From Proteus vulgaris (GTDB taxonomy: Bacteria > Pseudomonadota > Gammaproteobacteria > Enterobacterales > Enterobacteriaceae), in assembly GCF_033708015.1 (NCBI RefSeq), contig NZ_CP137920.1, positions 1,550,001 through 1,614,000 of the forward strand: 64,000 bases of DNA. The letters are read 5' to 3'. This document shows, piece by piece, positions 27,970 to 35,825 of the stretch. Both the position numbers and the translations under genes were made by a program. Below the pieces are notes generated by a model. It did no database searches. It saw only the letters and a program-made list of their open reading frames with translations, and was not told the origin of the DNA. Every line of letters begins with the position of its first letter. The first letter of the stretch is position 1.

Positions 27970-29730
27970 ATGAATGAGAATAATAGTTCTGTAAATCAAC
28001 ATTTTATTCGTAAACTTGAAGGCATCGTTGGTAAAAAACACGTATTAACACAAGCACATAAAACAGAACGTTATCGTAAAGGCTTTCGCTCAGGGCAAGG
28101 TAAGGCGCTGGCAGTTGTCTTTCCCGCAGATCTATTAGAACAATGGCGAGTTTTTAAAACCTGTGTTGAAGCCGATAAAATTATTATTATGCAAGCGGCG
28201 AATACTGGATTAACAGAGGGCTCGACGCCTAATGGTGATGATTATGATAGAGATATCGTCATTATCAGTACATTACGTCAAGACAAAATACAGGTTCTTT
28301 CAGAGCATAATCAAGTTATTGCTTTCCCCGGCAGTACGCTATGGCATTTAGAAAAAGTATTAAAGCCATTAGGGCGTGAGCCTCATTCTGTTATTGGATC
28401 TTCTTGTATTGGTGCGTCAGTCATCGGGGGAATTTGTAATAACTCGGGCGGTGCTTTAGTTCGTCGTGGACCCGCTTATACTGAATTATCCCTTTATGCT
28501 CGGGTTAATGAAAAAGGTGAAGCTGAATTAGTTAACCATTTAGGGATTGATTTAGGTGAAACACCAGAGGAAATATTAACCAATTTAGATAATCGTCATT
28601 ATCATGAGAAACAGATAAAAATAACAGAGAAATTAGCTTCTGATCATGAATATCATGAACGTATACGTGATGTTGATGCTAATACACCTTCTCGTTTTAA
28701 TAATGATGAACGGCGTTTATATGAGGCCGCTGGGAGTGCAGGAAAATTATCTGTATTTGCTGTGAGGTTAGATACTTTCCCCGCCGATCATCGTACTCAG
28801 GTTTTTTATATTGGTACTAATAATCCGGACGAACTTGAAGATATTCGCCGTCATATTTTAAGCCATTTTAAAAAGTTACCTGTTGCTGGGGAATATATGC
28901 ATAGAAGCTATTATAAAATGGCTGAAGTGTATGGAAAAGATACGTTCTTGGTGATTGATAAATTAGGTACAGACAAAATGCCAATATTATTTGCTGTAAA
29001 AGGGCGAATAGATGCGGTATTAAATAAAGTGCCTTTTTTACCTAAAAATATGGTAGATAGAACAATGCAGTTTATGAGCAAACTATGGCCAGCTCATTTA
29101 CCAGAGCGTATGACAGATTTTCGTGACAAATATGAACATCATCTTATGTTAAGAATGGCAGATGATGGAATTGAAGAAGCGGCAACTTATTTAAAAGAGT
29201 ACTTTAAGCTAGCATCAGGTGATTATTTTGAATGCACTGAAGAAGAGGGAAATAAAGCCTTCTTACATCGTTTTGCTGCTGCAGGTGCTGCTGTGCGTTA
29301 TCATGCCGTTCATGTTAATGATGTAGAGGATGTGTTGCCATTAGATATTGCATTGCGCCGTAATGATAAAGATTGGTTTGAAAAATTACCGCCTGAAATA
29401 GAGAATAAATTACTTTATAAACTCTATTGTGGGCATTTTATGTGTCACGTTATGCACCAAGATTATATTATTAAAAAAGGTGTTGATGCTAAGGCACTAA
29501 AAGCAGAAATGCTAGCATTATTAGATCAACGTGGTGCGGAATATCCAGCAGAGCATAACGTAGGTCATATGTATTATGCTAAGCCTCAATTAAAAGCATT
29601 CTATAAACGTAACGATCCAACCAATAGCATGAACCCAGGTATTGGCAAGACCTCAAAACTAAAATATTGGGGAGAAGAGTGTGGTTGTGGACGTGCACAT
29701 AATGACACTAGTGCAGAGAATAAAGAATAA
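27970..29730 (+). CDS. dld: Quinone-dependent D-lactate dehydrogenase
   Basis: The 586-residue flavoprotein oxidises D-lactate to pyruvate at the inner membrane and passes electrons to the quinone pool. The FAD-binding PCMH domain is seen at the N-terminus (IIMQAANTGLTEGSTPNG, SSCIGASVIGGICNNSGGA with the RRGPAYTELSL continuation). The membrane-binding region and C-terminal catalytic cap (HNVGHMYYAKPQL, NDPTNSMNPGIGKTSKL) follow. Length and motifs match E. coli Dld. AGGG precedes ATG 27970, and a good terminator follows. The preceding ~220 bases of AT-rich DNA hold its promoter, which I cannot pinpoint. Confidence 0.94.
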   Translation: MNENNSSVNQHFIRKLEGIVGKKHVLTQAHKTERYRKGFRSGQGKALAVVFPADLLEQWRVFKTCVEADKIIIMQAANTGLTEGSTPNGDDYDRDIVIISTLRQDKIQVLSEHNQVIAFPGSTLWHLEKVLKPLGREPHSVIGSSCIGASVIGGICNNSGGALVRRGPAYTELSLYARVNEKGEAELVNHLGIDLGETPEEILTNLDNRHYHEKQIKITEKLASDHEYHERIRDVDANTPSRFNNDERRLYEAAGSAGKLSVFAVRLDTFPADHRTQVFYIGTNNPDELEDIRRHILSHFKKLPVAGEYMHRSYYKMAEVYGKDTFLVIDKLGTDKMPILFAVKGRIDAVLNKVPFLPKNMVDRTMQFMSKLWPAHLPERMTDFRDKYEHHLMLRMADDGIEEAATYLKEYFKLASGDYFECTEEEGNKAFLHRFAAAGAAVRYHAVHVNDVEDVLPLDIALRRNDKDWFEKLPPEIENKLLYKLYCGHFMCHVMHQDYIIKKGVDAKALKAEMLALLDQRGAEYPAEHNVGHMYYAKPQLKAFYKRNDPTNSMNPGIGKTSKLKYWGEECGCGRAHNDTSAENKE

Positions 29731-29762
29731 CTATTGTAGATTGTGTTTATTAAATTAAAAAT

Positions 29763-29788
29763 AAAAGGCAGGATAAAACCTGCCTTTT
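29763..29788. terminator. Bidirectional terminator between dld and the DUF4917 gene
   Basis: AAAAGGCAGG, loop ATAAAA, CCTGCCTTTT. The stem is symmetrical with A- and T-runs on either side, between two convergent genes. Confidence 0.85.
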
Positions 29789-29794
29789 GTCTAT

Positions 29795-30784
29795 TTAGTC
29801 ATTAGCCCATAATGCTTTGCTATTATGAGCAATAAAATGAACATCAATTTTATTAGGGTTAATAAAATGACTAATGCGAGAATAAAAATAATTACATTTA
29901 TCTTCATATTTATCATCCATCAAAATCACAATCCCAAGGTTTTCAATTTTATCAAAAGGGATTTGTTTTAATATATGCTCATCTTGAGTACCCATATTCC
30001 AGCCTAAAATGAGTAAACTATCATTAATGGTTGGAATAGCTTCATGATAAATACGTGTTAAATAGTTACTGGAACGTATAGTTTTTAGTTTTTCTTCACT
30101 TGTACCTTCAGAGATAAATAGCGGAGAGTAATTATGATCATCCCAATTTTGACTAATTTGATCGATAAGATGGTTATCGCCTTGAATACTTAATTTTAAC
30201 TCTTCATCATTTTCATTCTTTGCAAGGATAAGATTACCATGAGGATAAAAAACAAGATTAGAACGATTACCTCTGTATTCGCGGTATTCTTCAAAATCTT
30301 CATAAAAACTACTACGATTGAAACAATCTTTAAAAAGTGGATATGGATGATTATCATTAACTTGCATGATAGCCCAATAAAGCATAATGTCGTAATTTAA
30401 ACTGAATATTGTGTCAAACTGCTTAATAAAACTAGCACAATTATTAATTTTATCTCTTACTTTATCAATGCAAGGGTGAATACTTTTAACGGTATTAATT
30501 AAGGTTTTTTTTACTTGACTGTGAGCCTGATGAATATGATCACAATCAATATTAAATATATTATTTATTACTGTCGCTTGGGTGAACTTTCTTAAAATAT
30601 ATTCAAAATCTTGAGAGTGAAAAGAATCAAAAATACTTTTTACATTTTCCGGTAACTTAGCATTAGAAAATAAATTAGAGTAATTAAAACTAGGATCTAT
30701 AGCAATTGATGAACCATTTCCTAATAATAAACTTCCTGTAAATAACTCAGAAACAGCATTCCACTCTTCTACTTTAAAGCTCAT
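29795..30784 (-). CDS. DUF4917 protein with SIR2-like fold
   Basis: The 329-residue soluble protein matches the DUF4917 family as I know it (LLLGNGSSIAIDPSFNYSNL at the N-terminus). Several motifs are those of SIR2-like NAD-binding Rossmann proteins: the N-terminal GNGSS loop, FSLNYDIMLYWAI (compare TTNYD), YPHGNLI (compare HG) and LLILGWNMGTQDEHIL (compare the ILGYS-x-x-D element). There is no membrane segment. Such proteins occur in anti-phage and stress genes, but no partner effector is adjacent. GAGG precedes the ATG. The function is unknown; NAD binding or cleavage is an inference from the motifs. Confidence 0.75.
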   Translation of the reverse strand: MSFKVEEWNAVSELFTGSLLLGNGSSIAIDPSFNYSNLFSNAKLPENVKSIFDSFHSQDFEYILRKFTQATVINNIFNIDCDHIHQAHSQVKKTLINTVKSIHPCIDKVRDKINNCASFIKQFDTIFSLNYDIMLYWAIMQVNDNHPYPLFKDCFNRSSFYEDFEEYREYRGNRSNLVFYPHGNLILAKNENDEELKLSIQGDNHLIDQISQNWDDHNYSPLFISEGTSEEKLKTIRSSNYLTRIYHEAIPTINDSLLILGWNMGTQDEHILKQIPFDKIENLGIVILMDDKYEDKCNYFYSRISHFINPNKIDVHFIAHNSKALWAND

Positions 30785-30891
30785 AATAACCTCGATATAA
30801 AATATGAGTGGTTATTATATTTATTTGTATTTAGTCTTTATGCGTAGCTATTCGTAAATATATAATCAATTTATACCTAGAAAGGTATATT

Positions 30892-30922
30892 AATACCAGA
30901 GATCACAATAATCTCTGGTATT
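30892..30922. terminator. Hairpin after sbcB
   Basis: A 12-base arm AATACCAGAGAT pairs with ATCTCTGGTATT across a 7-base loop between sbcB and the DUF4917 promoter. The T-run is weak on both strands. Confidence 0.55.
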
Positions 30923-30945
30923 GATTAATAATTTATTGAATAGTA

Positions 30946-32376
30946 TTAACTAGCAATCTCTTGAGCGTATGAATAAAGTGCTTGTAGCTGTTTTAATTTT
31001 TCCTCATTATCGGCGTGTTCTTCTGCTAATAACTGAATGGTATTAATATATTCGGTTAGTTTTTCTGGTGTTAACATCTCTTTTCTATGCGCCAACCAAC
31101 GTTGTTGTTCGTCATAATTAAGCGTTGAAGGATAATTTCTGGCACGATAACGGAAAAACAGAGGTTCCATTCTTGCATCTTCAAACGTTAAATTTAAAGC
31201 GGGTAAGTTCTGTGGCTGTGTTGAGCGAATAATCTCCATCGCACTACGATCGTTTTCACTGAAAAAACCATTATAAATTTGTGAATCAACATTATTAGAA
31301 ACAACAAAAGGCGTTTGTTGCGCAAATATTTCCACTACTTTATTGCGTATTTCAGGATGCGAAAACAAGATTGTTTGGTTTTTTAAGCAAGTATCAACAT
31401 CTAAACCAATCCTATCTGCATCTTGCTGTCTTAATGTATTTTGCGGTGCCACAATGGGACATTTATTAATATGCAGTAATTTAATTGGAACAGGTGGTTC
31501 ATCAATTGATAATTCACTACGTGGTGTATATAAACGTTCACGCAATTGGTCTGCATCGAGTGTTAATAAAGGGGATATATCTGCGGCTAAGTCGCAAACA
31601 ATAACCGCATTGCGATTATCAGGATGCCACGCTAATGGTGCAACAAGACTTAAATTAGAACGTGCGGCACCAAACATACCTGAAACATGCACAATGGGTG
31701 TCATTGCCGGAATATCAATGAGTGCCTGAACTTTGCGTTTATCGCGTAAATTAAAGAAATAATCAAACATACGCGGTTGTGCTTGTTTTAATTTTTTTGC
31801 CATCGCAATGGTGGCGTAAACATCAGACATTGCATCGTGCGCATTCTCATGAGAAATACCATTGGCTTTGGTTAATAACTCTAAACGGAAGCTTGGAAAA
31901 CCGTCTTCATTTTCAGGCCAAACAATACCTTCTGGGCGCAGTGCATAACAGGCACGTAAAACATCAAGTAAATCCCAACGTGAATTACCTTTTTGCCAGC
32001 TATAAGCATAAGGATCATAAAAATTACGATAAAGGATATTACGAGTCACTTCATCATCAAATCGGAGATTGTTATAACCCATAATACAGCTATTCGGCTG
32101 GCTAAAAGCTTGATGAATTTGACGAGTAAATTCAGCTTCAATCACTCCATTTTTTGCCGCAATTTGTGGTGTTATTCCTGTGATCATGACAGCTTCTGGG
32201 TGAGGTAAATAATCATCATTAGGTTTGCAATAAATCACAAGAGGATCTTCAATGATGTTGAAATCCATGTCTGTTCTTACACCTGCAAACTGAGCGGGAC
32301 GATCTAGCGCTGGGTGAGTACCAAAGGTTTCGTAGTCATGGATGTAAAATGTGGGCGTTTTCGCTGAATTAGACAA
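30946..32376 (-). CDS. sbcB: Exodeoxyribonuclease I
   Basis: The 476-residue enzyme degrades single-stranded DNA 3' to 5' and acts in recombination and mismatch repair. The DEDDh exonuclease motifs are visible: FYIHDYETFGTHPALD (Asp and Glu), MGYNNLRFDDEV and ENAHDAMSDVYATI (His and Asp). The SH3-like and C-terminal parts that form the DNA-binding C-shape follow. The start is TTG, with AGGAAACC directly upstream on the minus strand, so a rare start codon is used. It is a single gene, and length and motifs match E. coli ExoI. Confidence 0.95.
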   Translation of the reverse strand: MSNSAKTPTFYIHDYETFGTHPALDRPAQFAGVRTDMDFNIIEDPLVIYCKPNDDYLPHPEAVMITGITPQIAAKNGVIEAEFTRQIHQAFSQPNSCIMGYNNLRFDDEVTRNILYRNFYDPYAYSWQKGNSRWDLLDVLRACYALRPEGIVWPENEDGFPSFRLELLTKANGISHENAHDAMSDVYATIAMAKKLKQAQPRMFDYFFNLRDKRKVQALIDIPAMTPIVHVSGMFGAARSNLSLVAPLAWHPDNRNAVIVCDLAADISPLLTLDADQLRERLYTPRSELSIDEPPVPIKLLHINKCPIVAPQNTLRQQDADRIGLDVDTCLKNQTILFSHPEIRNKVVEIFAQQTPFVVSNNVDSQIYNGFFSENDRSAMEIIRSTQPQNLPALNLTFEDARMEPLFFRYRARNYPSTLNYDEQQRWLAHRKEMLTPEKLTEYINTIQLLAEEHADNEEKLKQLQALYSYAQEIAS

Positions 32377-32487
32377 GGTTTCCTACCGTAAATGTATTGA
32401 TGATTTTTTAAATCATTATTCAATGAGTTGTATTGGGCTTAATGAAGACCATGGTAAACCATAATGTAGTAAACGTGAAATACCAGA

Positions 32488-33087
32488 TTAAAATGCGTTA
32501 ATATAAGGTATTGCGGTGAGGATAAGTAGGAGCGTACCACCGCTAATATTGATCACTTTTTTCATAGTAACAATATTGATTTTTTTTGATGATAATAAAA
32601 TAAAACAACAACAAGTCATCAGCCAGAGACTCATCATTAAGATATGAATAGAAGATAAAACAAGATAATGACCTAGTGTTGGTGTCGCACCTGCATAACT
32701 GGAAACAACCACAAGATATAATATAATTGCTTTAGGATTAAGCACATTAGCAATATAAGCTGTTTTGATAGAGGCTTTTTGATGAATAATTGTGGTGTTT
32801 TTAGCGGCTTTTAATCCTGAATGTATTAGTGAAATTCCAAGATAAATTAAATATAAGTTACCAAAAATGGTTAATACCATAAAAGCAGAAGGGGATGAAA
32901 CTAATAATTTGGTTATTCCCAATCCGACCAAAATTCCGTGAGTAATAATGCCTAATGCGGTGCCTATAATCGTGGTCAATAACCCTTTTATGCCATAGGT
33001 TAAGGTGCTATCTAAAGCAATTGTAAAGCTTGCACCTGGAGAGATAATTATAGGTAGCAACGTAATAATAAAACCAAGTATATCCAT
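32488..33087 (-). CDS. LysE/RhtB-family amino-acid exporter
   Basis: The 199-residue inner-membrane protein has about six hydrophobic helices. The N-terminal family signature is PGASFTIALDSTLTYGIKG with GTALGIITHGILVGLG, and NVLNPKAIILYLVVVSSYAG is the conserved second-half motif. The family exports amino acids and related compounds. It lies 36 bases downstream of the fosfomycin-resistance-type gene on the same strand, so the two may be co-transcribed. The substrate cannot be told from sequence. Confidence 0.85.
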   Translation of the reverse strand: MDILGFIITLLPIIISPGASFTIALDSTLTYGIKGLLTTIIGTALGIITHGILVGLGITKLLVSSPSAFMVLTIFGNLYLIYLGISLIHSGLKAAKNTTIIHQKASIKTAYIANVLNPKAIILYLVVVSSYAGATPTLGHYLVLSSIHILMMSLWLMTCCCFILLSSKKINIVTMKKVINISGGTLLLILTAIPYINAF

Positions 33088-33123
33088 CGTATTATCTTAA
33101 CCAGTGGTCCTTATATTCTTCAC

Positions 33124-33531
33124 TTAGTCGAAAAATTGCATACCAGAATAAGGATGTTGACGACAAGTTTCTAAGCGACTTTTTAAATCACCCACATGGA
33201 CTTCAAGTTTATGATGATCAGGATCGTAAAAATAGAATGAATCACCTTCACTTTTATTTTCTTTCCATGCAGTAATACCATGGGATAAAAGGTGCTGTTT
33301 AAAGGTTTCAAAATTATTTGCAGATAAGCTGAAAGCATAGTGGGTGTAATCACTGTCTTCAGTAATATGGCGTTTATCGTGAGATAAACATAACCATAAG
33401 GAGCCCAGTTGTAGATAAGCACCGTTATCCCATAAAGCAAGAGGTTTAAAACCTAATATTTCAGTATAAAAGGCAAAGCTCTTGGTCACATTATTGACAG
33501 TGAGTGTTAGATGGTTTAAATCAGTTAACAT
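33124..33531 (-). CDS. fosA: FosA-type fosfomycin glutathione transferase
   Basis: The 135-residue vicinal-oxygen-chelate protein aligns with FosA without gaps in the key places. Metal ligands are His7 (NHLTL), His64 (DYTHYAF) and Glu110 (HKLEVHVG). Thr9, Lys90, Ser94, Ser98, Tyr100 and Arg119 are all present, as in FosA enzymes that bind fosfomycin, potassium and glutathione. Position 93 is Lys instead of the usual Arg. FosA opens the epoxide of fosfomycin by adding glutathione. The gene is in a core context with no mobile element beside it, so it appears intrinsic. A related but different VOC enzyme is possible but less likely. Confidence 0.88.
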   Translation of the reverse strand: MLTDLNHLTLTVNNVTKSFAFYTEILGFKPLALWDNGAYLQLGSLWLCLSHDKRHITEDSDYTHYAFSLSANNFETFKQHLLSHGITAWKENKSEGDSFYFYDPDHHKLEVHVGDLKSRLETCRQHPYSGMQFFD

Positions 33532-33671
33532 AGTTTTAAGCGAGTTATAGAGGATATCGCTATTTTATCAAAGGAAATTAAAGAAAAGGAATTATATGGT
33601 ATCTGTTTGTGCGTTTTACTGTTAGTCCTCGCAATAAAAAATAAGTAGATCCAGTACACACAACTCAAATT

Positions 33672-33683
33672 GTTAACGTTAAC
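33672..33683. promoter_or_regulatory. Operator 1, GTTAACGTTAAC
   Basis: A perfect 12-base palindrome with a central CG, of the kind bound by LacI/GalR-family repressors, 101 bases or more upstream of the symporter start. Confidence 0.65.
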
Positions 33684-33686
33684 TTA

Positions 33687-33702
33687 TGTGCTTTATATCA
33701 CA
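33687..33702. promoter_or_regulatory. CRP-like site
   Basis: TGTGC-N6-TCACA differs from the CRP consensus TGTGA-N6-TCACA at one base. It lies between the two operators upstream of a sugar transporter, where catabolite control is expected. A TATAAT hexamer follows at 33712-33717. Confidence 0.6.
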
Positions 33703-33734
33703 TTAAAGCGATATAATTGTTTGTGAAGTTAAAA

Positions 33735-33746
33735 GTTAACGTTAAC
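33735..33746. promoter_or_regulatory. Operator 2, GTTAACGTTAAC
   Basis: An exact second copy of operator 1, 63 bases downstream (about six helical turns), placed just after the TATAAT hexamer. The pairing suggests repression by looping or road-block by a LacI-family protein that is not encoded in this window. Confidence 0.65.
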
Positions 33747-33783
33747 ATTTAAGGGTGAAATGATTTTATAAGGCGCTCAACCA

Positions 33784-35046
33784 ATGAACAAAGACTCAAA
33801 AAAATACTATGCGATCTTAAGTGCGCTATTATTTTTCTTCTTTTTTACCTGGTCTTCATCCTTCTCGTTAGTTTCTATTTGGCTAAATCAGTATGTAGGA
33901 TTAAAAGCGACTGATACTGGATTAATATTCTCTGCAATTTCTCTGATTGCGTTATGTGCTCAACCTTTATATGGTTTTATTCAAGATAAATTAGGGTTAA
34001 GAAAAAATTTATTATTAGTGATTGCAGTTTTACTGATTCTTTCTGGTCCTTTTTTTCTGGGTTTCGCATCAATATTACGTTGGAATATTTTTGTTGGCTC
34101 CATTCTTGGAGGCTTATATGTTGGTATGACATTTAATGCGGGGATTGGTGTATTAGAATCCTATACAGAGCGTGTTAGTCGTATTCGTGGTTTTGAATAC
34201 GGTAGGGCGAGAATGTGGGGATCATTAGGTTGGGCATCTGCAACATTTATTGCCGGACACAATATAAATATCGATCCTAATTATAATTTTGTAATGGCTT
34301 CTATTTCTGGTGTTGTGTTTTTAATTCTTTTAGCACTGTTAAAAACAGGTAAATCAGACGCATTTAATCAATTAGAGCATGGAAAAACATCCGCTATTAC
34401 CATAAAAGATGCACTGAATTTACTTTCATTGCCTCGTTTTTGGGCGCTTATTTTGTTTGTTATTGGCACCTGTGTTTATGGGGTTTATGACCAACAATTT
34501 CCCGTCTTTTTCTCATCGCAATTTGCGACCTTGCAACAAGGTAATGAGATGTACGGATATCTGAATTCATTGCAGGTATTTTTAGAAGCGGGTGGTATGT
34601 TTATCGCGCCTTTCCTTGTAAATAGAATTGGTGCTAAAAATGGGTTATTACTGGCAAGCAGTGTTATGGCTGCACGTATTATAGGTTCTGGGCTAGTTGA
34701 AGGACCCATTTTGATCTCTTGTATGAAATTATTACATGCTGTTGAATTACCCATTTTATTGATTTCAATTTTTAAATATAACAGCCAACACTTTGATAAA
34801 CGTTTATCTTCAACGCTCTATTTAGTCGGTTTTCAATGTGTGAGCTCTATTGTCGCTACATTATTATCTCCATTAGCTGGCTATGGTTATGATCATTATG
34901 GTTTTGCACCAACCTATATGGTGATGGGATGTATTGTGATAGGCACAACGCTTCTCTCAGCGGTGTTATTACGTTCAGATGCGAAAGCGTTATTGCCAAT
35001 TGATGATTTACAACACGAAGATCAAAATAAAGCACAACCTATTTAA
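33784..35046 (+). CDS. LacY-type oligosaccharide:proton symporter (MFS)
   Basis: The 420-residue, twelve-helix inner-membrane protein belongs to the LacY/RafB/CscB family that imports oligosaccharides with protons. The residues essential in LacY are conserved in context: the Glu and Arg of LESYTERVS and FEYGRARMWGSLGWA (Glu126, Arg144), the Glu of FLEAGGMF (Glu269), the Arg of ARIIGSG (Arg302), and His and Glu of LLHAVELP (His322, Glu325). There is no glycosidase or regulator next to it, so the sugar is unknown. Two identical operators and a CRP-like site precede it, indicating induction by substrate and catabolite control. A terminator follows. Confidence 0.87.
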   Translation: MNKDSKKYYAILSALLFFFFFTWSSSFSLVSIWLNQYVGLKATDTGLIFSAISLIALCAQPLYGFIQDKLGLRKNLLLVIAVLLILSGPFFLGFASILRWNIFVGSILGGLYVGMTFNAGIGVLESYTERVSRIRGFEYGRARMWGSLGWASATFIAGHNINIDPNYNFVMASISGVVFLILLALLKTGKSDAFNQLEHGKTSAITIKDALNLLSLPRFWALILFVIGTCVYGVYDQQFPVFFSSQFATLQQGNEMYGYLNSLQVFLEAGGMFIAPFLVNRIGAKNGLLLASSVMAARIIGSGLVEGPILISCMKLLHAVELPILLISIFKYNSQHFDKRLSSTLYLVGFQCVSSIVATLLSPLAGYGYDHYGFAPTYMVMGCIVIGTTLLSAVLLRSDAKALLPIDDLQHEDQNKAQPI

Positions 35047-35080
35047 TTGCTGATTAATTTATCTTTTGTCATGTTGATTT

Positions 35081-35110
35081 GGGCTACCCGTAGAAATGTG
35101 TAGCCCTTTT
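35081..35110 (+). terminator. Terminator after the symporter gene
   Basis: GGGCTAC, a 12-base loop, GTAGCCC and then TTTTC. Confidence 0.75.
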
Positions 35111-35302
35111 CTTATTATTAATGAAGTGAACATTTACGGCTTAAAGAATGTTAACTATATTTATTAATGCATATCATCCTAATTAATTGTTAATTAAGTG
35201 AAATCAATTAAATTTGTAAACTTCGCTTGTTTATTGACACGATTAAGCGATAATCTTAAACAGAACTATTTATCTTAAATATCAATTGTAAAGGTGTAGG
35301 AA

Positions 35303-35641
35303 ATGGATAACGCAAACAAGCCGTCTTTCCAAAACGTACTGGAGTTTGTGCGTATGTATCGTCGTAAAAACAAAATCCGTCGTGAGATCACTGACAATGA
35401 GAAAAAGATCCGTGATAACCAAAAACGTGTTCTTTTGTTAGACAACTTAAGTGAATACATTAAACCGGGTATGTCGATTGAAGATGTACTAGGCATTATT
35501 GCTAATATGCGTAGTGACTATGACGATCGTGTTGACGATTACATTATTAAAAATGCTGACCTCTCTAAAGAGCGCCGTGAATTATCTAAGCAGTTAAAAG
35601 CGATGGGTGAAATTAAAAATCTCCCTGATCTAAAAGATTAA
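35303..35641 (+). CDS. tmaR: Pole-localizer protein TmaR (YeeX)
   Basis: The 112-residue coiled-coil protein matches TmaR/YeeX almost throughout ([36 protein letters not shown] and [20 protein letters not shown]). In E. coli TmaR forms polar clusters and holds enzyme I of the sugar phosphotransferase system at the pole. It is a single gene with AGGA before the ATG and its own terminator. Heptad-like charged segments agree with the coiled-coil fold. Confidence 0.95.
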   Translation: MDNANKPSFQNVLEFVRMYRRKNKIRREITDNEKKIRDNQKRVLLLDNLSEYIKPGMSIEDVLGIIANMRSDYDDRVDDYIIKNADLSKERRELSKQLKAMGEIKNLPDLKD

Positions 35642-35665
35642 TTGCTTGACTAAGAATAAGAAATG

Positions 35666-35703
35666 AAAGGCCTCTGAATTGAATATTCAGGGGCCTTTTT
35701 TAT
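35666..35703 (+). terminator. Terminator after tmaR
   Basis: AAAGGCCTCTGAAT pairs with ATTCAGGGGCCTTT across a short loop (one mismatch), followed by a T-run. Confidence 0.88.
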
Positions 35704-35750
35704 TTTATTGTTGGCTGAATAAGCACTAAGTTAATTGACTCGTCATTATC

Positions 35751-35781
35751 AAAAAAAAGAACCCACTCAAAGGTGGGTTCT
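35751..35781 (-). terminator. Terminator of rne
   Basis: On the minus strand, GAACCCACC and GGTGGGTTC-type arms form a tight stem followed by eight T residues, 45 bases after the rne stop. Confidence 0.88.
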
Positions 35782-35825
35782 CAATTTAGAAGTATTATTA
35801 GGATACTTTTAATAACAGTTTGTTA

